From: Kiritimatiellia bacterium
GTDB lineage: Bacteria > Verrucomicrobiota > Kiritimatiellia > UBA8416 > YA12-FULL-48-11
Reading direction: 5' to 3'
Length of the DNA: 64,000 nucleotides
Assembly (NCBI GenBank): GCA_028716365.1
Contig: JAQUPZ010000015.1
Coordinates: 1-64,000, forward strand
Position 1 is the stretch's first letter; every line of letters starts with the position of its first letter. The notes under the pieces were generated by a model. The model made no database searches. It saw nothing but the letters and a program-made list of their open reading frames with translations, and was not told the origin of the DNA. The position numbers and the translations under genes were made by a program. Of the stretch, positions 42,591-52,241 are shown piece after piece.

Positions 42591-44555
42591 ATGCAGAAGA
42601 TAAATTTTTCTAAAACATATGCAGGCATGATGTCCATTATGGTTGGCGTGATAATCGCTTTGCAAAACAATACGTTTGCAGCTGACTATAATCCGGCCGA
42701 GGACAGTGAAAGCAAGTTGATTGCAGTTCTTCAATCTGATGCACAGCCACAGGACAAGGCAATAGCATGCAAGAAGTTGGCCATTTGCGGTACAAAGGCG
42801 GCTGTTCCGGCCTTGGCCGTACTTTTGTCCGACGAGAAACTGGCGTCGTGGGCGAGAATCGGTCTTGAATCAATTCCAAATCGTGCCGTGGATGAGGCGT
42901 TACGGAATGCAATGGATAAACTGCAGGGTAAATTGCTGATAGGAGTGATCAACTCGATCAGCCGCCGTGGTGACACCAAGGCTGTCAAAAGTATCATACA
43001 GAAAACAAAAGACACCGACGTCGAGGTAGCGTCAGCGGCGATTGAGGCCCTCGGCTGTATTGGTGGTAATAAGGCAATCGAGACACTGGAACAAATGTTG
43101 GGTAACGCAACTCAGGTGACACTGCCTGTTGTTTGTGGAGCATGTCTGAGGTGTGCGGACAGTTTGGTCATCCGGAATAAACATAGCAAGGCAGCGAAAC
43201 TGTGTGAACTTGTACTCAATACTCAGGCACCGCGTTACATCCGGATGGAGGCGATGCGTAATCTTATTATTGCCCGGCAGGATTCGGGCATTTCCCTGCT
43301 GATAGAACAGCTCAAAGGTAATGACGCCGGAATGACCGCGGTTGCAATGGGTCTGGCGCATACGATGCCGGGTGAGAAACTGACAGGGGCTCTTGTTTCG
43401 GAAGTCGGCAAGCTGCCGCCCGAAAAACAGGTGTACGTCATCGATGCACTGGGTTGCCGTCTTGATAAATCGATTGCGCCGGCATTGTTTGGGTTGACCA
43501 AGAGCTCGTCCACAAACGTATGCATTGCGGCGATCAACGCCCTGTCAAAACTGGGTGATGCCTCGGCGTTGCCCTTGCTTGTCGATATCGCCGTATCGGG
43601 GGAAAGTGAAATCACAATGGCGGCCCAATCCGGCATCGTGGCATTTCGTTCCGCGGAAGCGGATGCGGCGAGCGTGGGATTGTTGACGTCGAGAGACGCC
43701 GCGAGCCGGGTTGTTGGGGCCGATATTATAAACAGGCGCGGAATGGCGACCGCAATGCCCGCGGTTTTAAAGGTGGCAATGAACGATCCTGATGAGAATG
43801 TCCGCGTTGCATGCATCAATGTTCTGCGCGAATTGGGAAGGCTTGAGAATCTGCAGCTTATGGTTGAAATTCTCGTGAAGAACAGGTCATCCGCGGAGGC
43901 GCAGGCAGTTGAAAAAGCGATGGCAACAATCTGCGGCAGGCAGACGGACATGACCGTCTGTGCCGACAGTTTAATCACCGGTATTTCACGGGCGCAGCCG
44001 GCCCAGAAGTGTACATTACTGCGCATTCTGCGTTCAGTCGGTGGTCCGAAGTCTCTGCAGGCAATACGTGCGGCAATGTCGGACTCAAACGCTGAAGTGA
44101 AGGATACGGCAACCAGGTTGATTTGTGACTGGAACACGGTTGAAGCGGCTCCCGACCTGCTGGCACTGGCTAAGAATTCGCCCAATGCAACGTACAAGAT
44201 TCTTGCGTTGCGCGGATACATAAGGGTGAGCGGCGACAAGAACGTTACGGCAGTCCAGCGATTGGCGATGTGCAAGGAGGCGTCTGTCATGGTGCAGAGA
44301 GATGAAGAGAAAAAGATATTGCTTGGCGCCCTTGCGAATTGTACGGATGCGGAGTCGTTTGCCATGGCGGCGGCGCATCTTGATACCGCGGCACTCAAGG
44401 ATGAGGCATGTCTTGCAACGGTTGCGATAGCCGAGAATATTGTAAAAGATAAGCCGGATGCCGTTCGTTCAGTAATGGAGAAAGTTGTCAGTACGAGCAA
44501 GGATAAGAAGCTGATTGCCAGGGCCAGAAGTGTCATGGCAAAGGCGAAAAAATAG
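42591..44555 (+). CDS. Exported HEAT-repeat solenoid, module copy 1
   Basis: A protein of 654 residues. GGAGG lies eight bases before the ATG at 42591. A signal peptide (MSIMVGVIIALQNNTFA) precedes about 14 to 16 helical HEAT-type repeats, for example KLIAVLQSDAQPQDKAIACKKL, ALAVLLSDEKLASWARIGLES and AIINALSKLGDASALPLLVDIA-like units. No catalytic motif is visible. HEAT solenoids bind protein partners, so it may hold the Gfo/Idh and DUF1080 enzymes or a substrate. It is clearly homologous to the protein at 46641 over its whole length. Confidence 0.82.
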   Translation: MQKINFSKTYAGMMSIMVGVIIALQNNTFAADYNPAEDSESKLIAVLQSDAQPQDKAIACKKLAICGTKAAVPALAVLLSDEKLASWARIGLESIPNRAVDEALRNAMDKLQGKLLIGVINSISRRGDTKAVKSIIQKTKDTDVEVASAAIEALGCIGGNKAIETLEQMLGNATQVTLPVVCGACLRCADSLVIRNKHSKAAKLCELVLNTQAPRYIRMEAMRNLIIARQDSGISLLIEQLKGNDAGMTAVAMGLAHTMPGEKLTGALVSEVGKLPPEKQVYVIDALGCRLDKSIAPALFGLTKSSSTNVCIAAINALSKLGDASALPLLVDIAVSGESEITMAAQSGIVAFRSAEADAASVGLLTSRDAASRVVGADIINRRGMATAMPAVLKVAMNDPDENVRVACINVLRELGRLENLQLMVEILVKNRSSAEAQAVEKAMATICGRQTDMTVCADSLITGISRAQPAQKCTLLRILRSVGGPKSLQAIRAAMSDSNAEVKDTATRLICDWNTVEAAPDLLALAKNSPNATYKILALRGYIRVSGDKNVTAVQRLAMCKEASVMVQRDEEKKILLGALANCTDAESFAMAAAHLDTAALKDEACLATVAIAENIVKDKPDAVRSVMEKVVSTSKDKKLIARARSVMAKAKK

Positions 44556-44573
44556 CGACAACAGGAGAAGTTG

Positions 44574-45236
44574 ATGAAACAGGCATGGTTGGTGTCGGCC
44601 TTGACGCTGTTCAGCGGTATCGCAGTTGCGCAGGAACGAGCCATCTTCAATGGCAAGGACCTGACGGGCTGGGATAATGCACCGGGCTGGTGGACCGTCG
44701 AAGACGGTGCGCTTACGGCGGAGAGTACAACTGAGAAGCCCTGCAAAAAATGTAACTACCTGATCTGGAAAGATGGCCAGCCGGCCGATTTCGAACTGAC
44801 CTGTGATTTCAAGTTGAGTGCCTTTGCCAATTCAGGGATACAGATCCGGTCAGAACGCAGACCTAACTGGGACACTTACGGTTATCAGGCCGATATGACC
44901 GGGAACGGCGGCATTGTCGGTTTTGTTTATCATCATAAACGCGGCTTAATTGCCGCGCGTGGCGAAAAGGTGACGATCACGGCAGATGGCAAAAAAGAGG
45001 TCCAGAAATTCGGGGATGCTGCTGAATTGCTGAAAAACTTCAAAAAGGATGATTGGAACAAATACAGGATTGTCTGCCATGGTCCGGAAATAACGTTGTA
45101 TATCAATGATGTGATGATGTGTCAGATCACGGACAATGAGACGAAGCAGACTTCTGGTATTATTGCATTACAGATGCACCCTGGTCCGCCGATGAAAGTT
45201 CAGTTCAAAAACATCAAACTTAAAGAACTTAAATAA
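44574..45236 (+). CDS. DUF1080 (3-keto-glycoside hydrolase family) protein, copy 1
   Basis: A protein of 220 residues. The ATG at 44574 follows AGGAG by six bases. Signal peptide ends IAVAQE. IFNGKDLTGWDNA, WTVEDGALTAE, DFELTCDFKLSAFANSGIQIRS and the terminal VQFKNIKLKELK are the standard DUF1080 (PF06439) jelly-roll motifs. Family members cleave 3-keto-glycosides, the products of Gfo/Idh oxidation. It follows the HEAT gene by 18 bp and precedes a second Gfo/Idh gene. Confidence 0.9.
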   Translation: MKQAWLVSALTLFSGIAVAQERAIFNGKDLTGWDNAPGWWTVEDGALTAESTTEKPCKKCNYLIWKDGQPADFELTCDFKLSAFANSGIQIRSERRPNWDTYGYQADMTGNGGIVGFVYHHKRGLIAARGEKVTITADGKKEVQKFGDAAELLKNFKKDDWNKYRIVCHGPEITLYINDVMMCQITDNETKQTSGIIALQMHPGPPMKVQFKNIKLKELK

Positions 45237-45243
45237 TAGTATT

Positions 45244-45261
45244 GCGCTTCCATAGAGGCGT
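45244..45261 (+). promoter_or_regulatory. Leader hairpin before Gfo/Idh gene 2
   Basis: GCGCTTC, loop CATA, GAGGCGT: a short hairpin whose base pairs differ from the copy at 41262 but still pair. AGGAG and the ATG follow. The position, loop size and surrounding AGTATTG text match the other copy. Confidence 0.45.
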
Positions 45262-45282
45262 TATAATACAGGAGATGAATAC

Positions 45283-46605
45283 ATGAAAAATAATGTTTCG
45301 AAATCATCGATTACAAGGCGGCAGTTTCTTGCAAAAGCCGCCATGGCAGGTGGTGCAATTGCACTCCCTTGTTTTATCCCCGCATCGGCACTTGGTCGCA
45401 ACGGTGCGGTACCTCCAAGCGAACGTATCCTGATGGGAGGAATAGGAATCAGAGGCCGTGGTACCGGCGATTTGAAGTGGATGATGGCTGAATCCGATGT
45501 CCAATTTGTTGCAATCTGTGACATAAGGAAGGACCGTCGTGAAGCTGTTAAGCAGATGATCGACGATAAGTATGGCACCAAGGATTGTACGATGCACAGG
45601 GACATCCGTGAGTTCCTGGCCGAGCGGACTGATATTGATGCGGTATTGATTGCAACTGGCGACCGGTGGCATGCATTGGCATCAGTACTTGCCATGAGAG
45701 CCGGGAAAGATGTTTATTCAGAGAAACCGTCATGTATGACTATTGCGGAAGGTCAGGCAGTGGTTGAGACAGCGCGAAGGTATGGTCGTGTGTATCAGAC
45801 AGGCACCCAGCGGCTCAGCGAAGCGAATCACGTGTTTGCAATTGAAATGGCACTCTCCGGTCGCCTTGGCAAAGTGCACACTGCATATGCCCACATCGCC
45901 CCGTGGGATGCGGCCATAATGAAGAACGACTGGCGCCCTGCGGAACCTGAGCCACCCAAAGATGAAGTGGACTGGGATGCATGGCTTGGCCCATGTCCAT
46001 GGCGGCCATATAACGCCAGTTATGTCGCTGGAGGCTGGCGCGGCTATTATGATTTTCACACAAGTTGTATAGGCGAGTGGGGCGCCCACACCTTTGCCCA
46101 GGCACAGGCGGGTATAGGTATGTTGGATACATCGCCGGTAAAATACGAGTATGTGGACAATCCTACCGCTGACGGCATGGTCACCACTTTTGCCAATGGC
46201 GTAAAAATGGTCCTGTCCAGAGGTGACAAGTACTGGCATGGTTCCTGTGGCGAGCGGTTTGATGGTCCTGAGGGATGGGTCGCCGCAGCTGACGGCTATT
46301 CAAAACCTGATGCCTCGTCGCCTGCGCTTCTGGCTGAATTCAAGAAAGTGGTTGGCGAATACATGGCCAGGACACAACGTCCAATGAACCATGCGCGTAA
46401 TTACCTGGATTGTGTTAAAACCCGCCGTTTAACAGTAGCCAATCCGGAGGTCATGTACCGGTCGATGTCGACCGTGCATGCCGCTAACATCTGCATGTGG
46501 CTGAAACGGGATCTCAAGTTCGATCCGGACAAGGCGGAATTTATCAACGACCCTGAGGCAAACCGTCTGCGTTCGCGTGCGATGCGTGCACCGTGGACTT
46601 TCTAA
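45283..46605 (+). CDS. Tat-exported Gfo/Idh/MocA oxidoreductase, module copy 2
   Basis: A protein of 440 residues with the signal SSITRRQFLAKAAMAGGAIAL. ILMGGIGIRGRGTGD binds the nucleotide; AVLIATGDRWHALAS and VYSEKPSCMT form the active site; YQTGTQRLSEANHVFAIEMA is almost identical to the paralog at 48666. Compared with copy 1 it has a longer C-terminal segment (HGSCGERFDGPEGW). The next gene, a HEAT protein, starts 35 bp later. It should catalyse C3-type oxidation outside the cytoplasm. Confidence 0.9.
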   Translation: MKNNVSKSSITRRQFLAKAAMAGGAIALPCFIPASALGRNGAVPPSERILMGGIGIRGRGTGDLKWMMAESDVQFVAICDIRKDRREAVKQMIDDKYGTKDCTMHRDIREFLAERTDIDAVLIATGDRWHALASVLAMRAGKDVYSEKPSCMTIAEGQAVVETARRYGRVYQTGTQRLSEANHVFAIEMALSGRLGKVHTAYAHIAPWDAAIMKNDWRPAEPEPPKDEVDWDAWLGPCPWRPYNASYVAGGWRGYYDFHTSCIGEWGAHTFAQAQAGIGMLDTSPVKYEYVDNPTADGMVTTFANGVKMVLSRGDKYWHGSCGERFDGPEGWVAAADGYSKPDASSPALLAEFKKVVGEYMARTQRPMNHARNYLDCVKTRRLTVANPEVMYRSMSTVHAANICMWLKRDLKFDPDKAEFINDPEANRLRSRAMRAPWTF

Positions 46606-46640
46606 CAAACAATTAAATAAACCAGAAAGGAAAATTCGTC

Positions 46641-48593
46641 ATGTTAACTTCAAAAATAAAATTCGTTATGACTGTTGTATTGCTGTTTTGCGGTCTGGAA
46701 TTATCTTTCGGGCAAGATACTCTCAAGGAACAGGAGGCAAAACTCATTGCCGTTCTGAAGTCGGCGGCTGAACAATATGAAAAAGCTGAAGCCTGTCGTG
46801 AACTTGCGCATATTGGGTCCCAGGATTCCATACCTGTCCTTGCTGCGCTGCTCACGGACGAAAAACTTTCGCACATGGCCCGTTATGGACTGGAAACAAA
46901 TCCAAGTCCGGCCGTGGATGAGGCCTTGAGGGATGCGCTCGGTAAGGTAAAAGGACGTCTGTTGGCTGGGGTGATCGGCAGTATTGGAGTCAGGCGTGAT
47001 GCGAAAGCGACGGAAGCTCTCATTAAGTTTCTAACTGATTCCGATGTCGATGTGGTCCAGGCCGCGGCGCGGTCCCTGGGGAAAATCGGTACTGTTGATG
47101 CTGCCAAAGGGTTGGAAGGTGCATTGGCCGGCGCGTCGGCGGCGAATAAACTCGCATTTTATGAAGGACTTTTCCGCTGTGCAGAAGCGCTGACAAATAA
47201 GGGAAGAGATAAAAATGCCATCGCCATTTATGATTCCATCCGCAGTATGCCCCAACTTCCCCATCAAGTCCTGACTGGTGCGTGGCGTGGATCAATTCTC
47301 ACACGAGGTAAGAAAGGTTTGCCGTTACTGATAGAGGCAATCAGCAGTGATAACTTCGGCCTGGCCCAGGCAGCCGCGCGTATTGCAGTTGAAATGAAGG
47401 TTAGTAAAGTCTCAAAGGCGCTGGCAGATGAATTATTGGGTAAAGTTTCGTCTGACAAACAAATCCTGCTGGCCCAGATTCTGGGTAAACGTGGTGATCC
47501 AGTGGCATTGCCTGCTTTGACAAGTTTGTTAAAAACGGGCGATAAAGCAGGTCGCCTGGCGGCAATAAAGGCTATGACGGAAATCGGCGATACTTCTGTG
47601 GCGTCGACATTTATCGAACTGCTTAAAGATCCGGACAGCGATATTGCCCAGGAGGCATTCAGTTGCCTGGCAGCCTTGCCTGGCGCGGATGTCGACAGTA
47701 CTGTTGTCAAAATGATGGAGTCCCAGGACCAGGATATTCGTCTCAAGATGATTGATCTGGCCGGGCAACGCCGGATTGCAAAGGCAATGCCGGCTATTCT
47801 CAAAGACATGGCGGACAAAGATGCAGCTGTCCGTCTGGCGGCTATCAAGAGTTGCGGAGAATCGGCAGGCATGGCAGAACTTCCTGTATTACTGGAAACA
47901 CTTCTGAAAGCCAGCGATCCCGGCGAAATCGCTGCGTTCGAGAAAGTCCTTGGTTCTGTCTGTTCGTTAGCGAATGATCGGGAGGCTTGTACACGACAGG
48001 TAGTAGGGTCTCTGTCAAAAGCCGGGCCGGCAGTAAAACCGGTCCTGTTGAGAGTACTGGGAGTATGCGGCGGACCTGGTGCCCTTCAGACCGTGAAGGC
48101 TGCCGTGACAGACGCAGATCAGAGTATTCATTCTGCAGCCATCAGTGTGCTGGGTGCATGGAAAACAGCAGAAGCCATACCTGTGTTGCTTGATCTGGCT
48201 AAAAGTTTGAGTAATGCAAACGAGAAATTACTGAGTTTGCGCGGTTATCTTGGAATGGCCATCAGGCGTGAAATCCCGGTCCAGGACAGATTGGCAATCT
48301 GCCAGCAGGCGTCAGCGATGATCCAGCGTGATGAAGAAAAGAGGATGATGCTGGGTGCCCTGGGTTCAATAGCCAGGGCTGAATCATTGGCCTTGATCAT
48401 ACCCTGTCTTGATAATCAGGGGACCAGGGGTGAGGCCATCAGCACTGTCCTTGCTATTGCCGAGAAACGGGAAAGAGGGCAGCAAGTTGCATTGGCCAGG
48501 GAGGCATTACAGAAAGTGGTTGCAGTTGCGCCTAACACGGATGGTGCAAAACGGGCGCAGGGATTTTTAAAGAAAATGGAAGGCGAGAAATAA
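46641..48593 (+). CDS. Exported HEAT-repeat solenoid, module copy 2
   Basis: A protein of 650 residues. Signal peptide (VMTVVLLFCGLELSFG), then helical repeats throughout: KLIAVLKSAAEQYEKAEACREL, LAALLTDEKLSHMARYGLET, LIKFLTDSDVDVVQAAARSLGKIG. It aligns with the protein at 42591 from end to end, showing a duplication of the Gfo/Idh-HEAT unit. AAGG is present before the ATG. No enzyme motif is seen; a scaffold or binding role for the neighbouring sugar enzymes is inference. Confidence 0.82.
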   Translation: MLTSKIKFVMTVVLLFCGLELSFGQDTLKEQEAKLIAVLKSAAEQYEKAEACRELAHIGSQDSIPVLAALLTDEKLSHMARYGLETNPSPAVDEALRDALGKVKGRLLAGVIGSIGVRRDAKATEALIKFLTDSDVDVVQAAARSLGKIGTVDAAKGLEGALAGASAANKLAFYEGLFRCAEALTNKGRDKNAIAIYDSIRSMPQLPHQVLTGAWRGSILTRGKKGLPLLIEAISSDNFGLAQAAARIAVEMKVSKVSKALADELLGKVSSDKQILLAQILGKRGDPVALPALTSLLKTGDKAGRLAAIKAMTEIGDTSVASTFIELLKDPDSDIAQEAFSCLAALPGADVDSTVVKMMESQDQDIRLKMIDLAGQRRIAKAMPAILKDMADKDAAVRLAAIKSCGESAGMAELPVLLETLLKASDPGEIAAFEKVLGSVCSLANDREACTRQVVGSLSKAGPAVKPVLLRVLGVCGGPGALQTVKAAVTDADQSIHSAAISVLGAWKTAEAIPVLLDLAKSLSNANEKLLSLRGYLGMAIRREIPVQDRLAICQQASAMIQRDEEKRMMLGALGSIARAESLALIIPCLDNQGTRGEAISTVLAIAEKRERGQQVALAREALQKVVAVAPNTDGAKRAQGFLKKMEGEK

Positions 48594-48665
48594 CGTTTAC
48601 AGGTATCACTTATTGTCTCAATAAATTTTAAAAATAAACTCTGCCGACTGACTCGGAGGTGAGAC

Positions 48666-50006
48666 ATGTCCATATCCAATGATAAAAAACATGTGGTTGT
48701 CGGATCATTGAACCGTCGTCAATTTCTTAAAGGTGCTTTGACGGCGGGCGGTGCGGTTACCGTTCCCTGGATTATTCCTGCATCGGTGTTGGGGCGCGGT
48801 GGAGCAGTGGCACCGAGTGAACGTATTATCCTAGGCGGTATTGGACTTGGCGGACGGGGCACATCTGATTTGAACTGGATGATTGCGGAACCGGATGTGC
48901 AATTTGTCGCGATCTGTGACGTCAGAAAAAACCGGCGCGAAGCGGTCAAAAGCATTGTGGACAATAAATACGGTAATAACGATTGTGCCATGTATCGTGA
49001 CATTCGCCAGTTCCTGACCGAGCGGACGGATATCGATGCGGTATTAATTGCCACGGGCGACCGCTGGCACGCGCTTGCCTCCATAATGGCGATGAAAGCC
49101 GGCAAGGACGTTTACTGCGAGAAGCCGTCGTGTTTTACCATGACGCAAGGTCAAATGGTGGTGGAGACGGCACGAAGGTACGGTCGTGTCTATCAAACCG
49201 GGACCCAGCGGCTCAGCGAGGCGAATCACGTGTTTGCAATCGAAATGGCCAAGACCGGACGTCTCGGCAAAATTCATACTATCTATGCCGATATCAGGTA
49301 TCGCGGTGGGGCACGCTTCGATTGGTTGCCGGCGGAACCTGAACCTCCAAAAGATGAAACGGACTGGGATACCTGGCTGGGCCCGTGTCCATGGCGGCCT
49401 TATAATAAAGTGTATGTCAACCATGGGTGGTATAACTTTTATGATTTTGCCACCGATGTTGCCATGTGGGGTGCACACACAATTGCCCAGGCGCTGGCCG
49501 GTGTTGATATGTCGAATGTTTCGCCTGTCGAGTTTGAGTATGATGCAAACAATTCTAATATGGTTGTTCGCTTTGCCGACGGCGTGAAGATGATCATGGT
49601 CCGTGGCGGTGATTGCTGGAAAGACTGTGAGTACTGGCATGGCTCCTGTGGAGAACGCTTTGACGGCCCTGAAGGATGGGCCGCCGCCGCAGACGGTTAT
49701 TCAAAGCCGGATGTTTCTTCACCTGCACTGTATGCTGAATACAAGAAAGTGGTTGGCGACTACATGGCCAGGACGCAACGTCCGATGAACCATGTGCGTA
49801 ATTTCTTCGACTGCGTTAAATCGCGCCGCCTGACGGTGGCGGATCCTGAAGTCATGAGAAATTCCATGTGTATTTCACTTGCTGCCGATACCTGTAACCA
49901 GTTGAAACGAAATCTGAAGTTCGACCTGGTTAAGGCTGAATTTATTGGCGATCCTGAGGCCAATAGTCTTCGTTCCCGTGCCATGCGGGAGCCGTGGTGT
50001 ATATAG
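48666..50006 (+). CDS. Tat-exported Gfo/Idh/MocA oxidoreductase, module copy 3
   Basis: A protein of 446 residues with signal LNRRQFLKGALTAGGAVTV. Motifs match copy 2: IILGGIGLGGRGTSD, AVLIATGDRWHALAS, VYCEKPSCFT, and YQTGTQRLSEANHVFAIEMA. GGAGGTGA lies before the ATG. It is followed directly by a DUF1080 gene rather than a HEAT gene, so this module has lost, or never had, the solenoid. The similarity to copy 2 is high enough to suggest a recent duplication. Confidence 0.9.
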   Translation: MSISNDKKHVVVGSLNRRQFLKGALTAGGAVTVPWIIPASVLGRGGAVAPSERIILGGIGLGGRGTSDLNWMIAEPDVQFVAICDVRKNRREAVKSIVDNKYGNNDCAMYRDIRQFLTERTDIDAVLIATGDRWHALASIMAMKAGKDVYCEKPSCFTMTQGQMVVETARRYGRVYQTGTQRLSEANHVFAIEMAKTGRLGKIHTIYADIRYRGGARFDWLPAEPEPPKDETDWDTWLGPCPWRPYNKVYVNHGWYNFYDFATDVAMWGAHTIAQALAGVDMSNVSPVEFEYDANNSNMVVRFADGVKMIMVRGGDCWKDCEYWHGSCGERFDGPEGWAAAADGYSKPDVSSPALYAEYKKVVGDYMARTQRPMNHVRNFFDCVKSRRLTVADPEVMRNSMCISLAADTCNQLKRNLKFDLVKAEFIGDPEANSLRSRAMREPWCI

Positions 50007-50050
50007 TTTATATGAAAAGTGATTGGTCGAGATAAGAAAGGTAAATATTG

Positions 50051-50758
50051 ATGAAAAAAGTTTGTGTAGTGCTGATTCTGGCGTTTTGCAGTGCTGTTGC
50101 CGTTGCGCAGGAACAAAATATCTTCAACGGAAAAGACCTGACAGGATGGGAAGGTGATACAGGCTTATGGTCGGTCAAGGATGGCTGTATAACAGGCCAG
50201 ACAACGAAGGAACATCCTGCCAAGGGAAATACATTTCTAATCTGGAAAGGCGAAGCAACGGATTTTGATTTGACCTGCAAGGTCAAATTTACAACTACCT
50301 CGGAAAGTAAATCCGGCAATTCCGGTATTCAGTTTCGCAGTGTCGTGATTGATCCGGTGAAATGGATTGTAGGAGGGCTTCAGGCGGATCTTGCTGTGGC
50401 TCCCAGTATTTACGGGACCTTGTATGATGAAAGAGGTGTTGGTCGCTGTTGCCAGCTTGGTCAGAAAGTTGTCATGAAAGACCCTGGCCCGGCCGAAAAG
50501 AAAGTCAAAGTTGAGTCTGCCGGAACTATCGGGAAAAAGGAAGACATCTTTGCCGCGATCAAGCCGACTGAATGGAGCGACTTTCGTGTGTTTGCCAAGG
50601 GACCGCAGATTAAAATCTGGGTGAACGGGGTGCAAATGGTGGACGTGATGAACGAATCTACGAAGGGCCCTAACGGGGGTATATTGGCTTTTCAGTTACA
50701 TGCCGGACCGCCAATGATGGTTCAGTACAAGGATATTATTCTGAAGCCGTTAAAGTAA
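50051..50758 (+). CDS. DUF1080 (3-keto-glycoside hydrolase family) protein, copy 2
   Basis: A protein of 235 residues with a signal ending AVAVAQEQ. IFNGKDLTGWEGD, WSVKDGCITGQ, TDFDLTCKVKFT, SGNSGIQFRS and VQYKDIILKPLK are DUF1080 motifs. The ATG at 50051 is preferred over a TTG one codon earlier. It is a divergent paralog of the one at 44574. Placed between two Gfo/Idh genes, it should act on their keto-sugar product. Confidence 0.9.
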   Translation: MKKVCVVLILAFCSAVAVAQEQNIFNGKDLTGWEGDTGLWSVKDGCITGQTTKEHPAKGNTFLIWKGEATDFDLTCKVKFTTTSESKSGNSGIQFRSVVIDPVKWIVGGLQADLAVAPSIYGTLYDERGVGRCCQLGQKVVMKDPGPAEKKVKVESAGTIGKKEDIFAAIKPTEWSDFRVFAKGPQIKIWVNGVQMVDVMNESTKGPNGGILAFQLHAGPPMMVQYKDIILKPLK

Positions 50759-50842
50759 TTAAGTATCAAACTTTCGTTTTGAAAAATGAAAGTGGTTTGT
50801 TAATAATAATTCCAGAGAAGGAACAAGGAGAGGAGTAGTAAT

Positions 50843-51991
50843 ATGAAGAAGCTGAATGTTGGTATGGTTGGTTATGGTTTTATGGGCCGGGCTCATTCAA
50901 ATGCGTATCGCAAGGTTGGTAATTTCTTTAACCTGGGATATCAGCCGGTTCTCAAAGCAGCCTGTGCGCGTGATGCGGCAAAGATAAAGGCATTCGCAGA
51001 CCAATGGGGTTATGAGTCGGTGGAAACAGACTGGAAGAAACTGATCACGAGAAAAGACATTGATGTGATAGACATTTGCGCGCCAAACGATCTGCACAAG
51101 GATATTGCGATTGCAGCAGCAAAAGCGGGCAAGATGATTCTATGCGAAAAGCCGCTCGCAAGGACGGGTGCTGAAGGCGAAGAGATGGTGAAAGAGATCG
51201 AAAAGTGCAAAGTGCCGAACATGGTATGGTATAATTACAGACGTGTGCCTGCTGTAACCATGGCCAAGCAGCTCATTGACGAGGGGAAACTGGGGAAAAT
51301 ATTCCATTTCCGGGCACAATTCCTCCAGGACTGGACGATCAGCGCCGATCTTCCGCAGGGGGGCACGGGGTTATGGCGGCTGGATGTCAAGGTGGCTGGT
51401 TCAGGTGTAACCGGTGACCTGCTTGCGCACTGTATTGATACGGCGATCTGGCTGAACGGACCGATAGTAAAGGTTACTGCCATGACTGAAACGTTCATCA
51501 AGCAGCGCAAACATACTCTGACCGGCAAGGTTGAGCCCGTCGGTATCGATGATGCCTGCGCATTTCTTGCGCGTTTCGCGAACGGGTCTCTGGCAATATT
51601 CGAATCAACCCGCTACGCCCGCGGACATAAGGCCAAATACACATTTGAAATAAACGGTGAACATGCGTCGATATACTGGGATCTTCACGACCTGCACCGC
51701 CTGGAATATTTCGAGCATCGTGATGAAGGCAAACTGCGCGGGTGGCGTTCGATTCATGTCACCGACGGCGATCATCCGTACATGGGTCATTGGTGGGTGC
51801 CCGGCCTTCAGATCGGTTACGAACATTCGTTTGTACATCAGGTGGCTGATTTCCTCGAAGGTCTTGAAAAGAATAAACCCGCAATGCCTGACTTCCGCGA
51901 TGCGCTGATCACGCAGTATATCTGTGATGCCGTTCTCAAGTCTGCCCGCAGCGGTCAATGGGAAGACGTCAAGCAGGTATCAAGGCGGTAA
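50843..51991 (+). CDS. Cytoplasmic Gfo/Idh/MocA oxidoreductase
   Basis: A protein of 382 residues with no signal, unlike the three neighbouring paralogs: MKKLNVGMVGYGFMGRAHSNAY starts straight at the nucleotide-binding fold. CAPNDLHKDIAIAAAKAG and ILCEKPLARTG are the active-site motifs. GAGGAG precedes the ATG. It may reverse or complete the pathway inside the cell, for example by reducing a 3-keto-sugar. About 250 bp of non-coding DNA follows, ending the module array. Confidence 0.9.
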   Translation: MKKLNVGMVGYGFMGRAHSNAYRKVGNFFNLGYQPVLKAACARDAAKIKAFADQWGYESVETDWKKLITRKDIDVIDICAPNDLHKDIAIAAAKAGKMILCEKPLARTGAEGEEMVKEIEKCKVPNMVWYNYRRVPAVTMAKQLIDEGKLGKIFHFRAQFLQDWTISADLPQGGTGLWRLDVKVAGSGVTGDLLAHCIDTAIWLNGPIVKVTAMTETFIKQRKHTLTGKVEPVGIDDACAFLARFANGSLAIFESTRYARGHKAKYTFEINGEHASIYWDLHDLHRLEYFEHRDEGKLRGWRSIHVTDGDHPYMGHWWVPGLQIGYEHSFVHQVADFLEGLEKNKPAMPDFRDALITQYICDAVLKSARSGQWEDVKQVSRR

Positions 51992-52032
51992 AACACAGAC
52001 TTGGGAATAACGCAGTTGATTTGAAAGCCTGA

Positions 52033-52055
52033 CGACAATATTAAACGTATTGTCG
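52033..52055 (+). terminator. Hairpin after the Gfo/Idh array
   Basis: CGACAATA, seven-base loop, TATTGTCG is a perfect 8-bp inverted repeat 41 bp after the stop at 51991. There is no following T-run, so it may be a transcript-stabilising or operator structure instead. Confidence 0.45.
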
Positions 52056-52241
52056 GAATGAGCGCATTGATATAATCGGTCTCCCGAGACGGATCCGGTC
52101 GCGGAAAAATTTTTGTCAGTTTGGCTATAAAAGAATTGAGTTAATACCTCAAGTGATGGTAAATGTCTTGTCTTATTCAGGGACTATTCTCGACCCATTT
52201 GGATTTTAATAGATACTTACAAGTATACCGGAGGATTGGAC

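Noticed and set aside
43235..44746. 503-codon minus-strand frame opposite the HEAT gene
   Set aside because: The Ser/Ala-rich text is the shadow of HEAT codons; it has no ribosome-binding site and crosses into the DUF1080 gene.
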